In this document: in pieces, positions 17,860-25,440 of the stretch | Position numbering within the stretch: the stretch's first letter is position 1 | Layout: each line of letters starts with the position of its first letter | Origin: an uncultured Clostridium sp. | GTDB taxonomy: Bacteria > Bacillota_I > Bacilli_A > RF39 > UBA660 | DNA length: 64,000 nucleotides | Reading direction: 5' to 3' | Assembly: GCA_947427095.1 (NCBI GenBank) | Contig: CANEGO010000001.1 | Span: forward strand, 62,001 to 126,000 | Translations under genes and position numbers: made by a program | Notes under the pieces: model-generated | What the model was told of the DNA's origin: nothing | Database searches by the model: none | The model's input: only the letters and a program-made list of their open reading frames with translations

Positions 17860-18722
17860 TATTTCTCCCATAATCCATATATTCCACAGGGTAAAACAAG
17901 ATTACTATCCGTCATAGGAAGCCCTACTTCTCCACTAGATATATTTCCTTTATGTTTTTTATTTATTGTCAAATAAAGTATGTTTTCTAAGACTTTAGAT
18001 GACATACCAGTTGTATAAGAATTAATTAAGAAGAATAATGGGTTATCACTTAAAACCTCTTCACATAATTTTATTAAATGAAATAAACTTTCCTCTATGT
18101 TCCATACCTCGCCATTAGCACCTCTTCCAAAGGAAGGCGGATCCATAACTATGGCATCATATTTATTACCCCGTCTTATTTCCCTTTGAACAAACTTTAT
18201 ACAATCATCCACTATAAACCTAACGTATCTATCATTTAAGTTAGATGATTCTATATTTTCCTTTGCCCATGAAACCATTCCTTTGGAAGAATCCACGTGA
18301 ACAACATCCGCTCCGGCATAAGCGCAAGCTACCGTTGCACCTCCTGTATATGCAAATAAGTTAAGCACTTTTATCTTTCTATTACTTTTCTTAATTTTAT
18401 CAATCATATAATCCCAGTTAACAGCTTGTTCTGGAAATAAACCAGTATGCTTAAATCCCATTTGTTTAATGTTAAAAGTTAAATCTTTATACTTAACTTG
18501 CCATGATCCAGGAACTTTAGTTATATTTTCCCAGTGTCCCCCACCTTTTTTACTTCTAAAATATTTAGCATCAGTGTCTTTCCATAATTCAGGAAATGTT
18601 TTTTCTTTCCATACTATCTGTGGATCTGGTCTATCAAGGATGTATTTTCCCCAACGTTCTAACTTACTACCATCTGCCATATCAAGTATTTCATAATCTT
18701 TCCATTCATTTGCAATTTTCAA
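17859..18722 (-). CDS. Class I SAM-dependent methyltransferase, RlmI/COG1092-like
   Basis: A 287-residue methyltransferase. The SAM-binding motif is VLNLFAYTGGATVACAYAG, the acidic loop VHVDSSKGMVSW, and motif IV DAIVMDPPSFGRG. The DPPSF form with the following region is typical of the 23S rRNA cytosine methyltransferase group, but the PUA domain of RlmI is absent. The ribosome site GAGGTGG sits just before a TTG at 18720-18722, so I use TTG. The longer frame from 18731 would start within that site. Target RNA is inferred. Confidence 0.8.
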   Translation of the reverse strand: MKIANEWKDYEILDMADGSKLERWGKYILDRPDPQIVWKEKTFPELWKDTDAKYFRSKKGGGHWENITKVPGSWQVKYKDLTFNIKQMGFKHTGLFPEQAVNWDYMIDKIKKSNRKIKVLNLFAYTGGATVACAYAGADVVHVDSSKGMVSWAKENIESSNLNDRYVRFIVDDCIKFVQREIRRGNKYDAIVMDPPSFGRGANGEVWNIEESLFHLIKLCEEVLSDNPLFFLINSYTTGMSSKVLENILYLTINKKHKGNISSGEVGLPMTDSNLVLPCGIYGLWEK

Positions 18723-18784
18723 GATTACCACCTCTTAATAATTTTAACATTATTAAATTAATTTTAAAAGATTTATAAAAGTAG

Positions 18785-18813
18785 TTTACATATAATCTTT
18801 AATTTTGTATAAT
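18785..18813 (+). promoter_or_regulatory. Near-consensus promoter of the candidate antisense RNA
   Basis: TTTACA (18785-18790) and TATAAT (18808-18813) are separated by exactly 17 nt. This plus-strand promoter faces a short interval with no plus-strand open frame. Confidence 0.85.
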
Positions 18814-18821
18814 TTAATTAG

Positions 18822-18854
18822 TGAGAGCATCTAACTTAAGGTTAGTAGCTTTCC
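18822..18854 (+). repeat. 5' stem-loop element, copy 1 (antisense RNA)
   Basis: It begins TGAGAG, continues through CTAA, and ends TAGTAGCTTTCC. The same element, inverted in the DNA, starts the opposite transcript at 19054-19023. The last 12 nt are identical. The resemblance extends upstream into the -10 region (TTTTGTATAAT versus TTTTGTCTAAT). Confidence 0.75.
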
Positions 18855-18868
18855 TTAGATAGCTAAGG

Positions 18869-18903
18869 AAAAAGCGTACACCCCCTGGGTAAGTACGCTT
18901 TTT
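18869..18903. terminator. Bidirectional terminator shared by the two convergent small transcripts
   Basis: A perfect 11-bp stem (AAAAAGCGTAC with GTACGCTTTTT) with a 13-nt loop. It has U runs when read in either direction, so it can end both the plus-strand RNA and the minus-strand peptide mRNA. Confidence 0.85.
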
Positions 18904-18906
18904 CTT

Positions 18907-18987
18907 TTATATTTTAAAAATTAGTATGGCTAATAATAAAATTAAAAGGATAATTATTACTTTAAGAAACTTAGTTTCTTTTTTCAT
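18907..18987 (-). CDS. 26-residue hydrophobic peptide, candidate type I toxin
   Basis: A short open frame starts at the ATG at 18987 after a strong AGAAGGGTGGTGATATTT ribosome site. It encodes a basic, polar head (MKKETKFLK), a stretch of 15 nearly all Ile/Leu/Ala residues (VIIILLILLLAILIF), and a Lys-Ile end. This is the form of membrane-damaging type I toxins (Fst, TxpA, BsrG classes), though no specific family motif is recognised. It ends 4 bp from the shared terminator. The mRNA would be about 190 nt with a leader of about 70 nt that can fold. The promoter is weak (TCTAAT at 19063-19068, poor -35). Confidence 0.65.
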   Translation of the reverse strand: MKKETKFLKVIIILLILLLAILIFKI

Positions 18988-19022
18988 AAATATCACCACC
19001 CTTCTATTATTCATAAAAAGAT

Positions 19023-19054
19023 GGAAAGCTACTACCCATCATTAGGTACTCTCA
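19023..19054 (-). repeat. 5' stem-loop element, copy 2 (peptide mRNA leader)
   Basis: On the minus strand it reads TGAGAG, TACC, a loop, GGGTA, and TAGTAGCTTTCC. The latter is the same 12 nt as in the antisense RNA. It lies at the predicted 5' end of the hydrophobic-peptide mRNA, about 35 nt before the ribosome site. The interval 19055-19125 otherwise holds only the weak promoter and A/T-rich sequence. Confidence 0.75.
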
Positions 19055-19125
19055 TTTTAATCATTAGACAAAACTTTTTAAATCACTCTAAAAAGTTAAA
19101 AAATGTTATGTAACCAAAAAATAAC

Positions 19126-19839
19126 TTATTTAAAGTTATTCATGTTTTCACAAATTAAATAATCACAATATTTTTTAGCAAAAGCATACTCTTGCTTAGT
19201 TCTAATCGTCCAACCAAAGATGTTTTTCTTAAATCTTTTAAATGATATATATTTATTTGGTAAAAATTTTATATTATAAGATATGAAATTCGATCTTAAA
19301 AGAAGATCAATAAAAAACGTTTTAATGGTCATTTTATTTATACTTAAAGTTTTTTTATCCATTACCCCTGCAATTAATAATCCTCTTTTAATACTTGGAG
19401 AATGTTTTTTAAACCAAAGCACTGAAAACGGATTAAAACTTTGCACCAAAACTTTTCCAGTATATCCTTTTAATGCCTTTAAAAGGATAGATTCTAACTT
19501 ACCGTCAAATTTTATTACCTTAGTTTCAATTAAAATTGGTACACTACCATTTATGACGGATAAAACATCTTTAAAAAGAGGTATTTTTTCTTTCGTCCCG
19601 AGTAAATTATAATTTAATAGTTCAGCATACGTGCATAATTCAATAGCCTTATCAACACCACACACTCTCTTTAAATTATTATCATGAAAAACAACGATGT
19701 TACCATCATTTAAAAGATGAACATCTAATTCAATTCCATAGCCATACCTAACAGCTCTTTTAAATGCTAAAATAGAATTTTCTGGAATCTTTTTATTAAT
19801 GTCGTGGTATCCACGATGGGCATAAATATTATCTTTCAC
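19126..19839 (-). CDS. Glycerophosphodiester phosphodiesterase
   Basis: A 237-residue cytoplasmic GDPD-family enzyme that hydrolyses glycerophosphodiesters to glycerol-3-phosphate and an alcohol. The motifs are AHRGYHD at the N-terminus, ENSILAFKRAV, GIELDVHLLNDG (metal ligands), VVFHD, and a late ILIETK. The frame from 19848 begins inside the ribosome site AGGTGATATAC, so the start is the GTG at 19839, placing the catalytic HR near residue 8 as usual. No signal peptide. It is 15 bp from the ArsC/Spx-like gene and probably follows it in a transcript. Confidence 0.88.
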   Translation of the reverse strand: MKDNIYAHRGYHDINKKIPENSILAFKRAVRYGYGIELDVHLLNDGNIVVFHDNNLKRVCGVDKAIELCTYAELLNYNLLGTKEKIPLFKDVLSVINGSVPILIETKVIKFDGKLESILLKALKGYTGKVLVQSFNPFSVLWFKKHSPSIKRGLLIAGVMDKKTLSINKMTIKTFFIDLLLRSNFISYNIKFLPNKYISFKRFKKNIFGWTIRTKQEYAFAKKYCDYLICENMNNFK

Positions 19840-19854
19840 GTATATCACCTATTA

Positions 19855-20208
19855 CTATCTTATTAGATCAGTCCACTCTTTTTCATTAAAACCAACGTAC
19901 ACTTTATCATTAGTTACAAAAATAGGTCTTTTAACAAGCATTCCATTTGTAGATAGTACATCAAGCTTTTCTTCGTAAGTCATATTAGAAAGCTTATCTT
20001 TTAAATTTAAATTTTTATATACTAGGCCACTGGTATTAAAAAACGCTTTAACGTCTTTACCTGATAATTTAACAAAGTTATCTAATTCTTCCTTAGTAGG
20101 ATTATCTAACTTTATATCTCTTAATTCATATTCTATATTATTATCTTGCAAAAACTTTTCAGCTTTTTTACAAGTAGAACACTTTGAATAACAAATAAAC
20201 TTATTCAT
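19855..20208 (-). CDS. ArsC/Spx-family protein
   Basis: A 117-residue thioredoxin-fold protein. The N-terminal KCSTCKKA holds a CxxC pair as in Spx, where it senses disulfide stress. The later RPIFV block and C-terminal VGFNEKEW match the family. Length and motif fit either the arsenate-reductase-like YffB group or the RNA-polymerase-binding Spx/MgsR group; sequence alone does not decide. The frame extends to 20241, but the ATG at 20208 lies after GAAGGGAAAATATAAT, right behind the upstream stop, so I use it. Confidence 0.8.
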   Translation of the reverse strand: MNKFICYSKCSTCKKAEKFLQDNNIEYELRDIKLDNPTKEELDNFVKLSGKDVKAFFNTSGLVYKNLNLKDKLSNMTYEEKLDVLSTNGMLVKRPIFVTNDKVYVGFNEKEWTDLIR

Positions 20209-20209
20209 A

Positions 20210-20887
20210 TTATATTTTCCCTTCATCAAATAATAAATCAAAACTCTTTGGTACTTTACATATAAATTCCATTTTCCTTTTAGTCTTAGGATTAATTATG
20301 GTAAGTTCACTAGCATGAAGCATAAGTCTTTTTACATGATCTTTTTTATTACCATATTTTTTATCACCTAATATCGGATGATTAATATCACTTAAATGTA
20401 CTCTTATTTGATTTTTCCTTCCCGTTTTTATATCAATGTCAAGCATGGAATACTTTTTATTTTCTTTTACTACATTATAATTAGTTATCGCAAGTTTTCC
20501 ACTTTTCTTATCACCAGAAGAATATACCATAAACGTTTTAGTTTCTTTTAAATATGACTTAATAACATCAGTTTTTTTACTTAACACTCCATCTACAACT
20601 GCTACATATCTTCTTTTTAAAACTAAATTATCCCAATTATTTTGATAACTATATTTTACATTTTGATTTTTAGCAAGCACAACTATACCGGACGTATCTT
20701 TATCAAGCCTATGTATAATAAACACCTTAGCTTTCGGATTACTTTTTTTAACATAATCTGATACCTCATGAAATAAAGTCTTTTCCTTTTCTTTAGGCGT
20801 TGATACAGTAAGCATTCCACTAGGCTTATTTACAACCAATATTTCTTTATCTTCATATATAATGTCTAATTTCTTTTTTCTTTTCAT
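20210..20887 (-). CDS. RluA-family pseudouridine synthase (second in window)
   Basis: A 225-residue RNA pseudouridine synthase. The catalytic block is IIHRLDKDTSGIVVLAKN, and IDIKTGRKNQIRVHL and HPILGDKKYGN are present. There is no S4 domain. It is distinct from the synthase at 16471, so the two probably modify different sites. The ATG at 20887 follows GAGGTTAATC; the longer frame to 20899 would start inside that site. It leads a probable operon with the ArsC/Spx-like and GDPD genes. Confidence 0.92.
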   Translation of the reverse strand: MKRKKKLDIIYEDKEILVVNKPSGMLTVSTPKEKEKTLFHEVSDYVKKSNPKAKVFIIHRLDKDTSGIVVLAKNQNVKYSYQNNWDNLVLKRRYVAVVDGVLSKKTDVIKSYLKETKTFMVYSSGDKKSGKLAITNYNVVKENKKYSMLDIDIKTGRKNQIRVHLSDINHPILGDKKYGNKKDHVKRLMLHASELTIINPKTKRKMEFICKVPKSFDLLFDEGKI

Positions 20888-20913
20888 GATTAACCTCATA
20901 AATATGATAACAC

Positions 20914-20939
20914 AAAAGACGCTAGTATTAACGTCTTTT
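20914..20939 (-). terminator. Intrinsic terminator after the small protein at 20947
   Basis: An 8-bp stem (AAAAGACG with CGTCTTTT) with a short U run on the minus strand. Confidence 0.65.
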
Positions 20940-20946
20940 AATGCCT

Positions 20947-21141
20947 TTATATCTTATTTTTAATTTTTATTTGTTCTTTATTTACGTTTAAATCAATATC
21001 AATATACTTTACTGACTTTGCAGCAGGTACAAATGGTATTCGTTTAATCGAAGATTTATCTATACTAAAAAGTTGTTTTCTTTCGAATTTTTGCTGCTCT
21101 TTTTGCAATCTTTTCATCTCAATTACACTTTGATAATTCAT
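20947..21141 (-). CDS. Small basic protein of unknown function
   Basis: A 64-residue protein with a basic helical N-terminal half (EMKRLQKEQQKFERKQLF) and a beta-like C-terminus (VKYIDIDLNVNKEQIKIKN). I do not recognise it. The frame is open to 21219, but GAAGGAGAATTTTATT precedes the ATG at 21141, and the sequence before it overlaps a terminator and promoter region, so I use 21141. Confidence 0.55.
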   Translation of the reverse strand: MNYQSVIEMKRLQKEQQKFERKQLFSIDKSSIKRIPFVPAAKSVKYIDIDLNVNKEQIKIKNKI

Positions 21142-21206
21142 AATAAAATTCTCCTTCTTCTTAAAACTTAGTTTATATTCTAACATAACATTAAAACCCA
21201 TGCAAC

Positions 21207-21227
21207 AAAAAAAGACCAATAGGTCTT
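21207..21227 (-). terminator. Intrinsic terminator after the rubrerythrin gene
   Basis: A 6-bp stem (AAGACC with GGTCTT) with a 4-nt loop and seven U on the minus strand, overlapping the rubrerythrin stop. Confidence 0.8.
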
Positions 21228-21765
21228 AATAGTTTTTAGCTCTTTTTTCAAAATAGCTTTGAGGGTGCGCACATACAGGACATACTTTTGGAGCTTCCTC
21301 TCCTACGTATACATGTCCACAGTTACGGCAAATCCATACTGTTTCTTCACCCTTCTTAAACACCAAATCATTATTAACGTTACCAAGTAAAGTCATGTAT
21401 CTTTCTTCATGTTCCTTTTCTATTTTAGCAACTTCTTCAAAAAGATAAGCGATATGATCAAATCCTTCTTCTTTAGCTTCTTTAGCAAAGCTAGCGTACA
21501 TGTCAGTCCATTCGTAATTTTCACCTTCAGCTGCTGCTTTTAAGTTCTCACTAGTAGTTCCAATTTCCCCACCATTAAGCAGTTTAAACCACATTTTAGC
21601 ATGTTCTTTCTCATTATTAGCAGTCTCTTCAAAAATCCCCGCTATTTGTTCATATCCTTCCTTTTTAGCTTTGCTAGCGAAATAAGTATACTTATTTCTA
21701 GCTTGGCTTTCTCCAGCAAAAGCAGTCATTAAATTTTTTTCAGTTTTTGATCCTTTTAATTCCAT
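21226..21765 (-). CDS. rbr: Rubrerythrin
   Basis: A 179-residue di-iron peroxidase that reduces hydrogen peroxide in anaerobes. The ferritin-like four-helix domain carries the ligands in [26 protein letters not shown] and [14 protein letters not shown]. The C-terminal rubredoxin domain has [10 protein letters not shown] and [11 protein letters not shown] for one iron. The ATG at 21765 follows AAAGGAAATTAATT and lies 2 bp after the PerR stop. Regulator and target are thus one operon under a PerR-type box. It defends against oxygen. Confidence 0.97.
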   Translation of the reverse strand: MELKGSKTEKNLMTAFAGESQARNKYTYFASKAKKEGYEQIAGIFEETANNEKEHAKMWFKLLNGGEIGTTSENLKAAAEGENYEWTDMYASFAKEAKEEGFDHIAYLFEEVAKIEKEHEERYMTLLGNVNNDLVFKKGEETVWICRNCGHVYVGEEAPKVCPVCAHPQSYFEKRAKNY

Positions 21766-21767
21766 AA

Positions 21768-22148
21768 TTAATTTCCTTTCATACATTCTTCACAAATTCC
21801 ATTTATATTAAAATTACAACTTGTAATTTTAAAACCTGTTTCGTTTTCTACTTTTTTCATTTTACTTTCATCAAGTAATAAATTAACATCACATACCTTA
21901 CCGCATTTTAGACATATAACGTGATTATGATCATGTAACGTTTTATCAAACCTATCATTACCATCTAAAGCTGATAACCTTCTTATTTTTCCTTCCAAAG
22001 TAAGGGCGTTTAAATTTCTATAAACAGTTCCTAAACTTATGTTTGGAATTTTCTTTTTAACAAGGTTATAAATTTCTTTAGCATCAGGATGATTACAAGA
22101 TTCTAGTACTATTTTTAAGACTTCATCCTTTTGTTTTGAATATCGCAT
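21768..22148 (-). CDS. perR: Fur-family repressor, PerR-like
   Basis: A 126-residue Fur-family metalloregulator with an N-terminal winged helix ([22 protein letters not shown]). The metal-binding C-terminus has [17 protein letters not shown] and CEECMKG, two CxxC pairs for structural zinc. Co-transcription with rubrerythrin and a Per-box-like palindrome upstream point to a peroxide sensor rather than Fur or Zur. The start follows ATTTAGGAGTTAAT. Confidence 0.88.
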   Translation of the reverse strand: MRYSKQKDEVLKIVLESCNHPDAKEIYNLVKKKIPNISLGTVYRNLNALTLEGKIRRLSALDGNDRFDKTLHDHNHVICLKCGKVCDVNLLLDESKMKKVENETGFKITSCNFNINGICEECMKGN

Positions 22149-22161
22149 ATTAACTCCTAAA

Positions 22162-22176
22162 TAGTAATAATTACTA
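22162..22176. promoter_or_regulatory. PerR/Fur-type operator
   Basis: TAGTAATAATTACTA is a perfect 7-1-7 palindrome, close to the Per box consensus TTATAATNATTATAA. It sits 14 bp before the perR start, so it probably autoregulates perR-rbr. Confidence 0.85.
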
Positions 22177-22212
22177 CTTAAGTATATTTTAAATAGCAGA
22201 AATTGTCAATAT

Positions 22213-23328
22213 TTATTTACTACTTTTCTTTTTAATTCTATCGTTTACGTATTCACCAAAAAGACTATATAAAATTGATGCCAATGGGATACTTATTATC
22301 ATTCCTATAAAACCAAAAATACTACCACCAATAAGTACCGCAACAAGCGCCCATAATGCTGGCAACCCAACAGAACCTCCCACGATTCTAGGATAAGTAA
22401 AGTTATCATCAAATTGTTGTAGTACAAAGAATACTATCACGTACCATAAAGCTCCCATAGGATTTGTAACGCCAATTAACACGACTCCAATAAGTAAGGT
22501 AATAAACGCTCCAACGTAAGGAATAAGTGCAGTTATGGCAAATAACACACCTAAAATTAAAGCATATGGTAATTTAATTATACTTAAAATTATAAATAGT
22601 AAAAAACCAATTAAACTAGCATCTAAGCACTGACCAGTTAAAAAACTAGTAAAAGTTGTATTGGCTAATTTAACAATTCTAACCACTTTATTAGTAACAT
22701 CACCGTTGAAAAATGCGTTTAAAACTTTCTTTGTCTGTCTAGATAAATTTTCCTTATCAAGAAGTATATAAATCGATATAATAAAACCAATAAAGAAAGT
22801 TATTAACCTTGATATCATGGTTGATAAAAATCCTGCTAACGCCGAAACAATGTTGCCAGCTTGATTTACAGATGTATCTATTATACTTTTTACATCAATG
22901 TTATTTAAATATCCTTTTATATCCGGATACAAATTATTTATTTTGTTAATGATATCGTTTATAAAGTCATAGCTTTTTGGAACACTCTTACTTATGTTAA
23001 TAATCGCTTCAATAAACTCTGGTATAACCAAAAATAGTATAAGTCCGATTATTCCAAAAATTAGAATAATTGATAAAATAAGTGATATAACCCTTATAAT
23101 TTTTTTATGTTTTCTTTTTTCTATTTTAAATATTTTTCTTTCAATTTGTTTCATTGGCACGTTTATTATAAACGCTATTGCAATACCTACGATTAACGGC
23201 ATTAAAAGTTTAATTAAAAAACTTATTAAATCAATAAATATTTTATAATTAAAAACAATCCAAAGCATAAGTGCCGCAAAAGAAATTAAAAGCATTATTT
23301 GTTTTGTATTTTTCTTGTTTAAATTCAT
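22213..23328 (-). CDS. AI-2E family membrane transporter
   Basis: A 371-residue integral membrane protein of the AI-2E/PerM/YdiK family. It has about eight hydrophobic segments, a basic loop after the second (QIERKIFKIEKRKHKKI), and the conserved C-terminal half with GLPALWALVAVLIGG and FGFIGMIISIPLAS. Family members export small molecules or ions; the substrate is not predictable. The start follows GGAGGTAAAAA. It stands between perR-rbr and corA on its own. Confidence 0.85.
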   Translation of the reverse strand: MNLNKKNTKQIMLLISFAALMLWIVFNYKIFIDLISFLIKLLMPLIVGIAIAFIINVPMKQIERKIFKIEKRKHKKIIRVISLILSIILIFGIIGLILFLVIPEFIEAIINISKSVPKSYDFINDIINKINNLYPDIKGYLNNIDVKSIIDTSVNQAGNIVSALAGFLSTMISRLITFFIGFIISIYILLDKENLSRQTKKVLNAFFNGDVTNKVVRIVKLANTTFTSFLTGQCLDASLIGFLLFIILSIIKLPYALILGVLFAITALIPYVGAFITLLIGVVLIGVTNPMGALWYVIVFFVLQQFDDNFTYPRIVGGSVGLPALWALVAVLIGGSIFGFIGMIISIPLASILYSLFGEYVNDRIKKKSSK

Positions 23329-23355
23329 TTTTTACCTCCATCTCTTATAAAATAA

Positions 23356-24297
23356 TTATAGCATGTTTTTTCTTTTTAGTATAATAGCAATTATAATAGA
23401 TAACACAAAAGAAAAAATTATTATTAATACAAAACTTATACCTGAATCTCCAAGCCTTCCTAGTGGTACGTTCATGCCTATAAACGAAGCAACCATGGTT
23501 GGAATTGAAAACACTATTGTAATACCCGCTAAAAATTTCATAACGTCATTTAGATTATTTGAAATTATCGTTGCATAAGTATCTGTCATACTAGTTAATA
23601 TTTCACGGTATATGTTAGCCATTTCTATAGCTTGTTTATTTTCTATAATTGCATCTTCCATTAAATCCTTATCTTCATCATAAAGAGTTATAACATTACC
23701 CTTAGATAGCTTTTCTAAAACAACATCATTAGCTTTTAAAGAGGTAGAAAAATAAACAAGTGTTTTTTCAATATTAAGTAAGTCAATTAATTCTTTATTA
23801 TTCGTTGATTTATAAAGAGTCTTTTCTTTTTTATTAATGTAATTATTAATGGAGGTTAACTCCTTTTGATATACCGCTGCAGTTTTAAGTAATATTTGAA
23901 TAACAAATTTTGTCTTCTTTTTTATATCAAAATTTTTTACTTTATTATTTTTAAAATCATCTAATAAAGCTTGTTTTTTTAATGATACAGTTATAAAATA
24001 CCCATCGTTATTAATTATAATTCCTAAAGGATCAGTATTGTACTTATGCTTATACCTAGTATCAGTTATGTATGGCGTATCAACTACTATTAAACTAGCG
24101 TTATCTCCGACTTCTATTCTAGGCAGTTCCTCATCATCAGTAAGTTTCATAAGTAAATCCAAGTCCGTATTAGTTTTTAAAGAAATTTCTTTTATTTCAT
24201 CATTAGTTGGATTAATAATATCAATCCAGCAGCCCTTTTGTAAGTTTTTAAGTTCTTTAAACTTTTTATTAGTATCAGTTGTATATATGTTTATCAT
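23356..24297 (-). CDS. corA: CorA-family magnesium/divalent cation transporter
   Basis: A 313-residue channel subunit. A large cytoplasmic N-terminal domain is followed by a long stalk helix and two C-terminal membrane helices. The first ends in the signature YGMN-type motif, here SFIGMNVPLG, and the second is followed by the basic tail LKRKNML. The start follows GATAGGAGTGATAAA. It is 10 bp downstream of def, so the two are probably co-transcribed. Confidence 0.93.
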   Translation of the reverse strand: MINIYTTDTNKKFKELKNLQKGCWIDIINPTNDEIKEISLKTNTDLDLLMKLTDDEELPRIEVGDNASLIVVDTPYITDTRYKHKYNTDPLGIIINNDGYFITVSLKKQALLDDFKNNKVKNFDIKKKTKFVIQILLKTAAVYQKELTSINNYINKKEKTLYKSTNNKELIDLLNIEKTLVYFSTSLKANDVVLEKLSKGNVITLYDEDKDLMEDAIIENKQAIEMANIYREILTSMTDTYATIISNNLNDVMKFLAGITIVFSIPTMVASFIGMNVPLGRLGDSGISFVLIIIFSFVLSIIIAIILKRKNML

Positions 24298-24307
24298 TTT
24301 ATCACTC

Positions 24308-24895
24308 CTATCTTAACGGGTGTTTATAGATTTTTGTTTTAGAAACAACCTTATATTTATTTTCAGAGTTTTCCCTAAATTTTCTTCTTTCTTCCTGAGG
24401 CATATCATAAACTTTATCCGCTATATCGATATGAAGTATTCCAAATAAATGGTCATATTCATGAGAAAATACAGTTGCTTTAAACCCTTCAAAAGTTTCT
24501 TCTTTTTCATTAAAATCTTTATCTTGGTACCTTACCTTTATGCTATAAGGTCTTTTAACAAGACCCATGTTATCCATGCAACTTGCACAAGCTTCCCAAT
24601 AATATGTTTCACCTTTTTCTTCTATTATTTTAGGATTTATCATAACTATTTTTTTGTCTTCAAAATCATTTTCTTTTGAAGCTTCATATTCATCCGTTTT
24701 CATTATGTATATTATTTTTTTGGGAATACCAATTTGAACGGAAGCAAGTGCTATCATGTTTCCATCACTTCTACAATAATTAGCTATTTTCTTAATATCG
24801 CTTTCTAACTCAGGGTCATCTTTTTCAACTTCTTTTGATACTTGTCTTAAATATGCTTCATCATTTTCAATTGTTCTTAATCTATATTTATCCAT
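24308..24895 (-). CDS. def: Peptide deformylase (divergent)
   Basis: A 195-residue metalloprotease that removes the formyl group from new proteins. All three metal ligands are kept: Cys in EACASCMDN and the two His in FSHEYDHLFG, with the Gln of ALASVQIG. Motif 1 is normally GxGLAAxQ and reads IALASVQ. Motif 2 is normally EGCLS and reads EACAS. Such divergence is seen in accessory deformylases, so I cannot exclude a second canonical copy elsewhere. It ends in TAG, with the corA ribosome site overlapping that stop. Confidence 0.85.
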   Translation of the reverse strand: MDKYRLRTIENDEAYLRQVSKEVEKDDPELESDIKKIANYCRSDGNMIALASVQIGIPKKIIYIMKTDEYEASKENDFEDKKIVMINPKIIEEKGETYYWEACASCMDNMGLVKRPYSIKVRYQDKDFNEKEETFEGFKATVFSHEYDHLFGILHIDIADKVYDMPQEERRKFRENSENKYKVVSKTKIYKHPLR

Positions 24896-24906
24896 AACGT
24901 TATCTC

Positions 24907-25440
24907 CTATATGTCATATTCGTATACTTCACCATTTTTAGGGCTAAAACTTAAAAACTCTGTTTTTCCATCATAACCTATTATATTAAAATGAAGTGCT
25001 CTAATTGTTGCGGAGTGACTGACTATCAAAATGGTTTTATCACTGTATTTAAGTTTTAATTTATCTAAAAACTCTTTCGTCCTATCAAGTAATTGTCTAA
25101 TTCCTTCAACACCATTTTCACATGAATTTTTTTCATAATCATAATAATCGAATTTTTTATACAAGTCATGGCTTTTTCCTTCTAAAGAGCCTAGCCCACG
25201 TTCTAATAATAAATCATCATAAATAATACCACATCTACCATCAATAATAATTTCTGCCGTTTGAGAAGTTCTTTTAAGAGGGGAAGAAAAACATACATCA
25301 AAGTTAACATCTTTTAATTTTTCATGGGCTAAAAGGGCTTGTTTTTCGCCAGTTTTATTAAGAGGAATGTTACTTGCTCCTTGCATTAATCCCTTATCAT
25401 TCCAATCGGTTCTACCATGCCTTACCATGTATATTTTCAT
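24907..25440 (-). CDS. Histidine phosphatase family protein (GpmB-like)
   Basis: A 177-residue phosphatase or mutase of the 2-histidine family. The catalytic RHG is in MVRHGRTDWNDKG, followed by CFSSPLKRTSQTAE. The acid/base Glu falls in LLERGLGSLEG, and the second His in VSHSATIRAL. Members include cofactor-dependent phosphoglycerate mutase-like enzymes and broad phosphatases. The start follows GGAGGATTATA and overlaps the last 29 bp of the adenosine deaminase gene. Confidence 0.88.
   Translation of the reverse strand: MKIYMVRHGRTDWNDKGLMQGASNIPLNKTGEKQALLAHEKLKDVNFDVCFSSPLKRTSQTAEIIIDGRCGIIYDDLLLERGLGSLEGKSHDLYKKFDYYDYEKNSCENGVEGIRQLLDRTKEFLDKLKLKYSDKTILIVSHSATIRALHFNIIGYDGKTEFLSFSPKNGEVYEYDI

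Larger units (their letters stand above)
18820..18904 (+). ncRNA. Candidate type I antitoxin small RNA
   Basis: A predicted transcript of about 84 nt, from the near-consensus promoter to the hairpin terminator at 18869-18903. It contains three stem-loops: a 5' one (GAGAGC, CTAAC / GTTAG, GCTTTC), a middle one (CCTTAG / CTAAGG), and the terminator. It has no open frame worth the name. Its 3' end is fully complementary to the 3' end of the minus-strand transcript that encodes a 26-residue hydrophobic peptide. The terminator-loop bases CACCCCCT can also pair with the peptide's ribosome site AGGGTGGTG with one bulged base. Organisation and sizes resemble the Fst/par locus of enterococci. The role is inferred. 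Confidence 0.65.
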
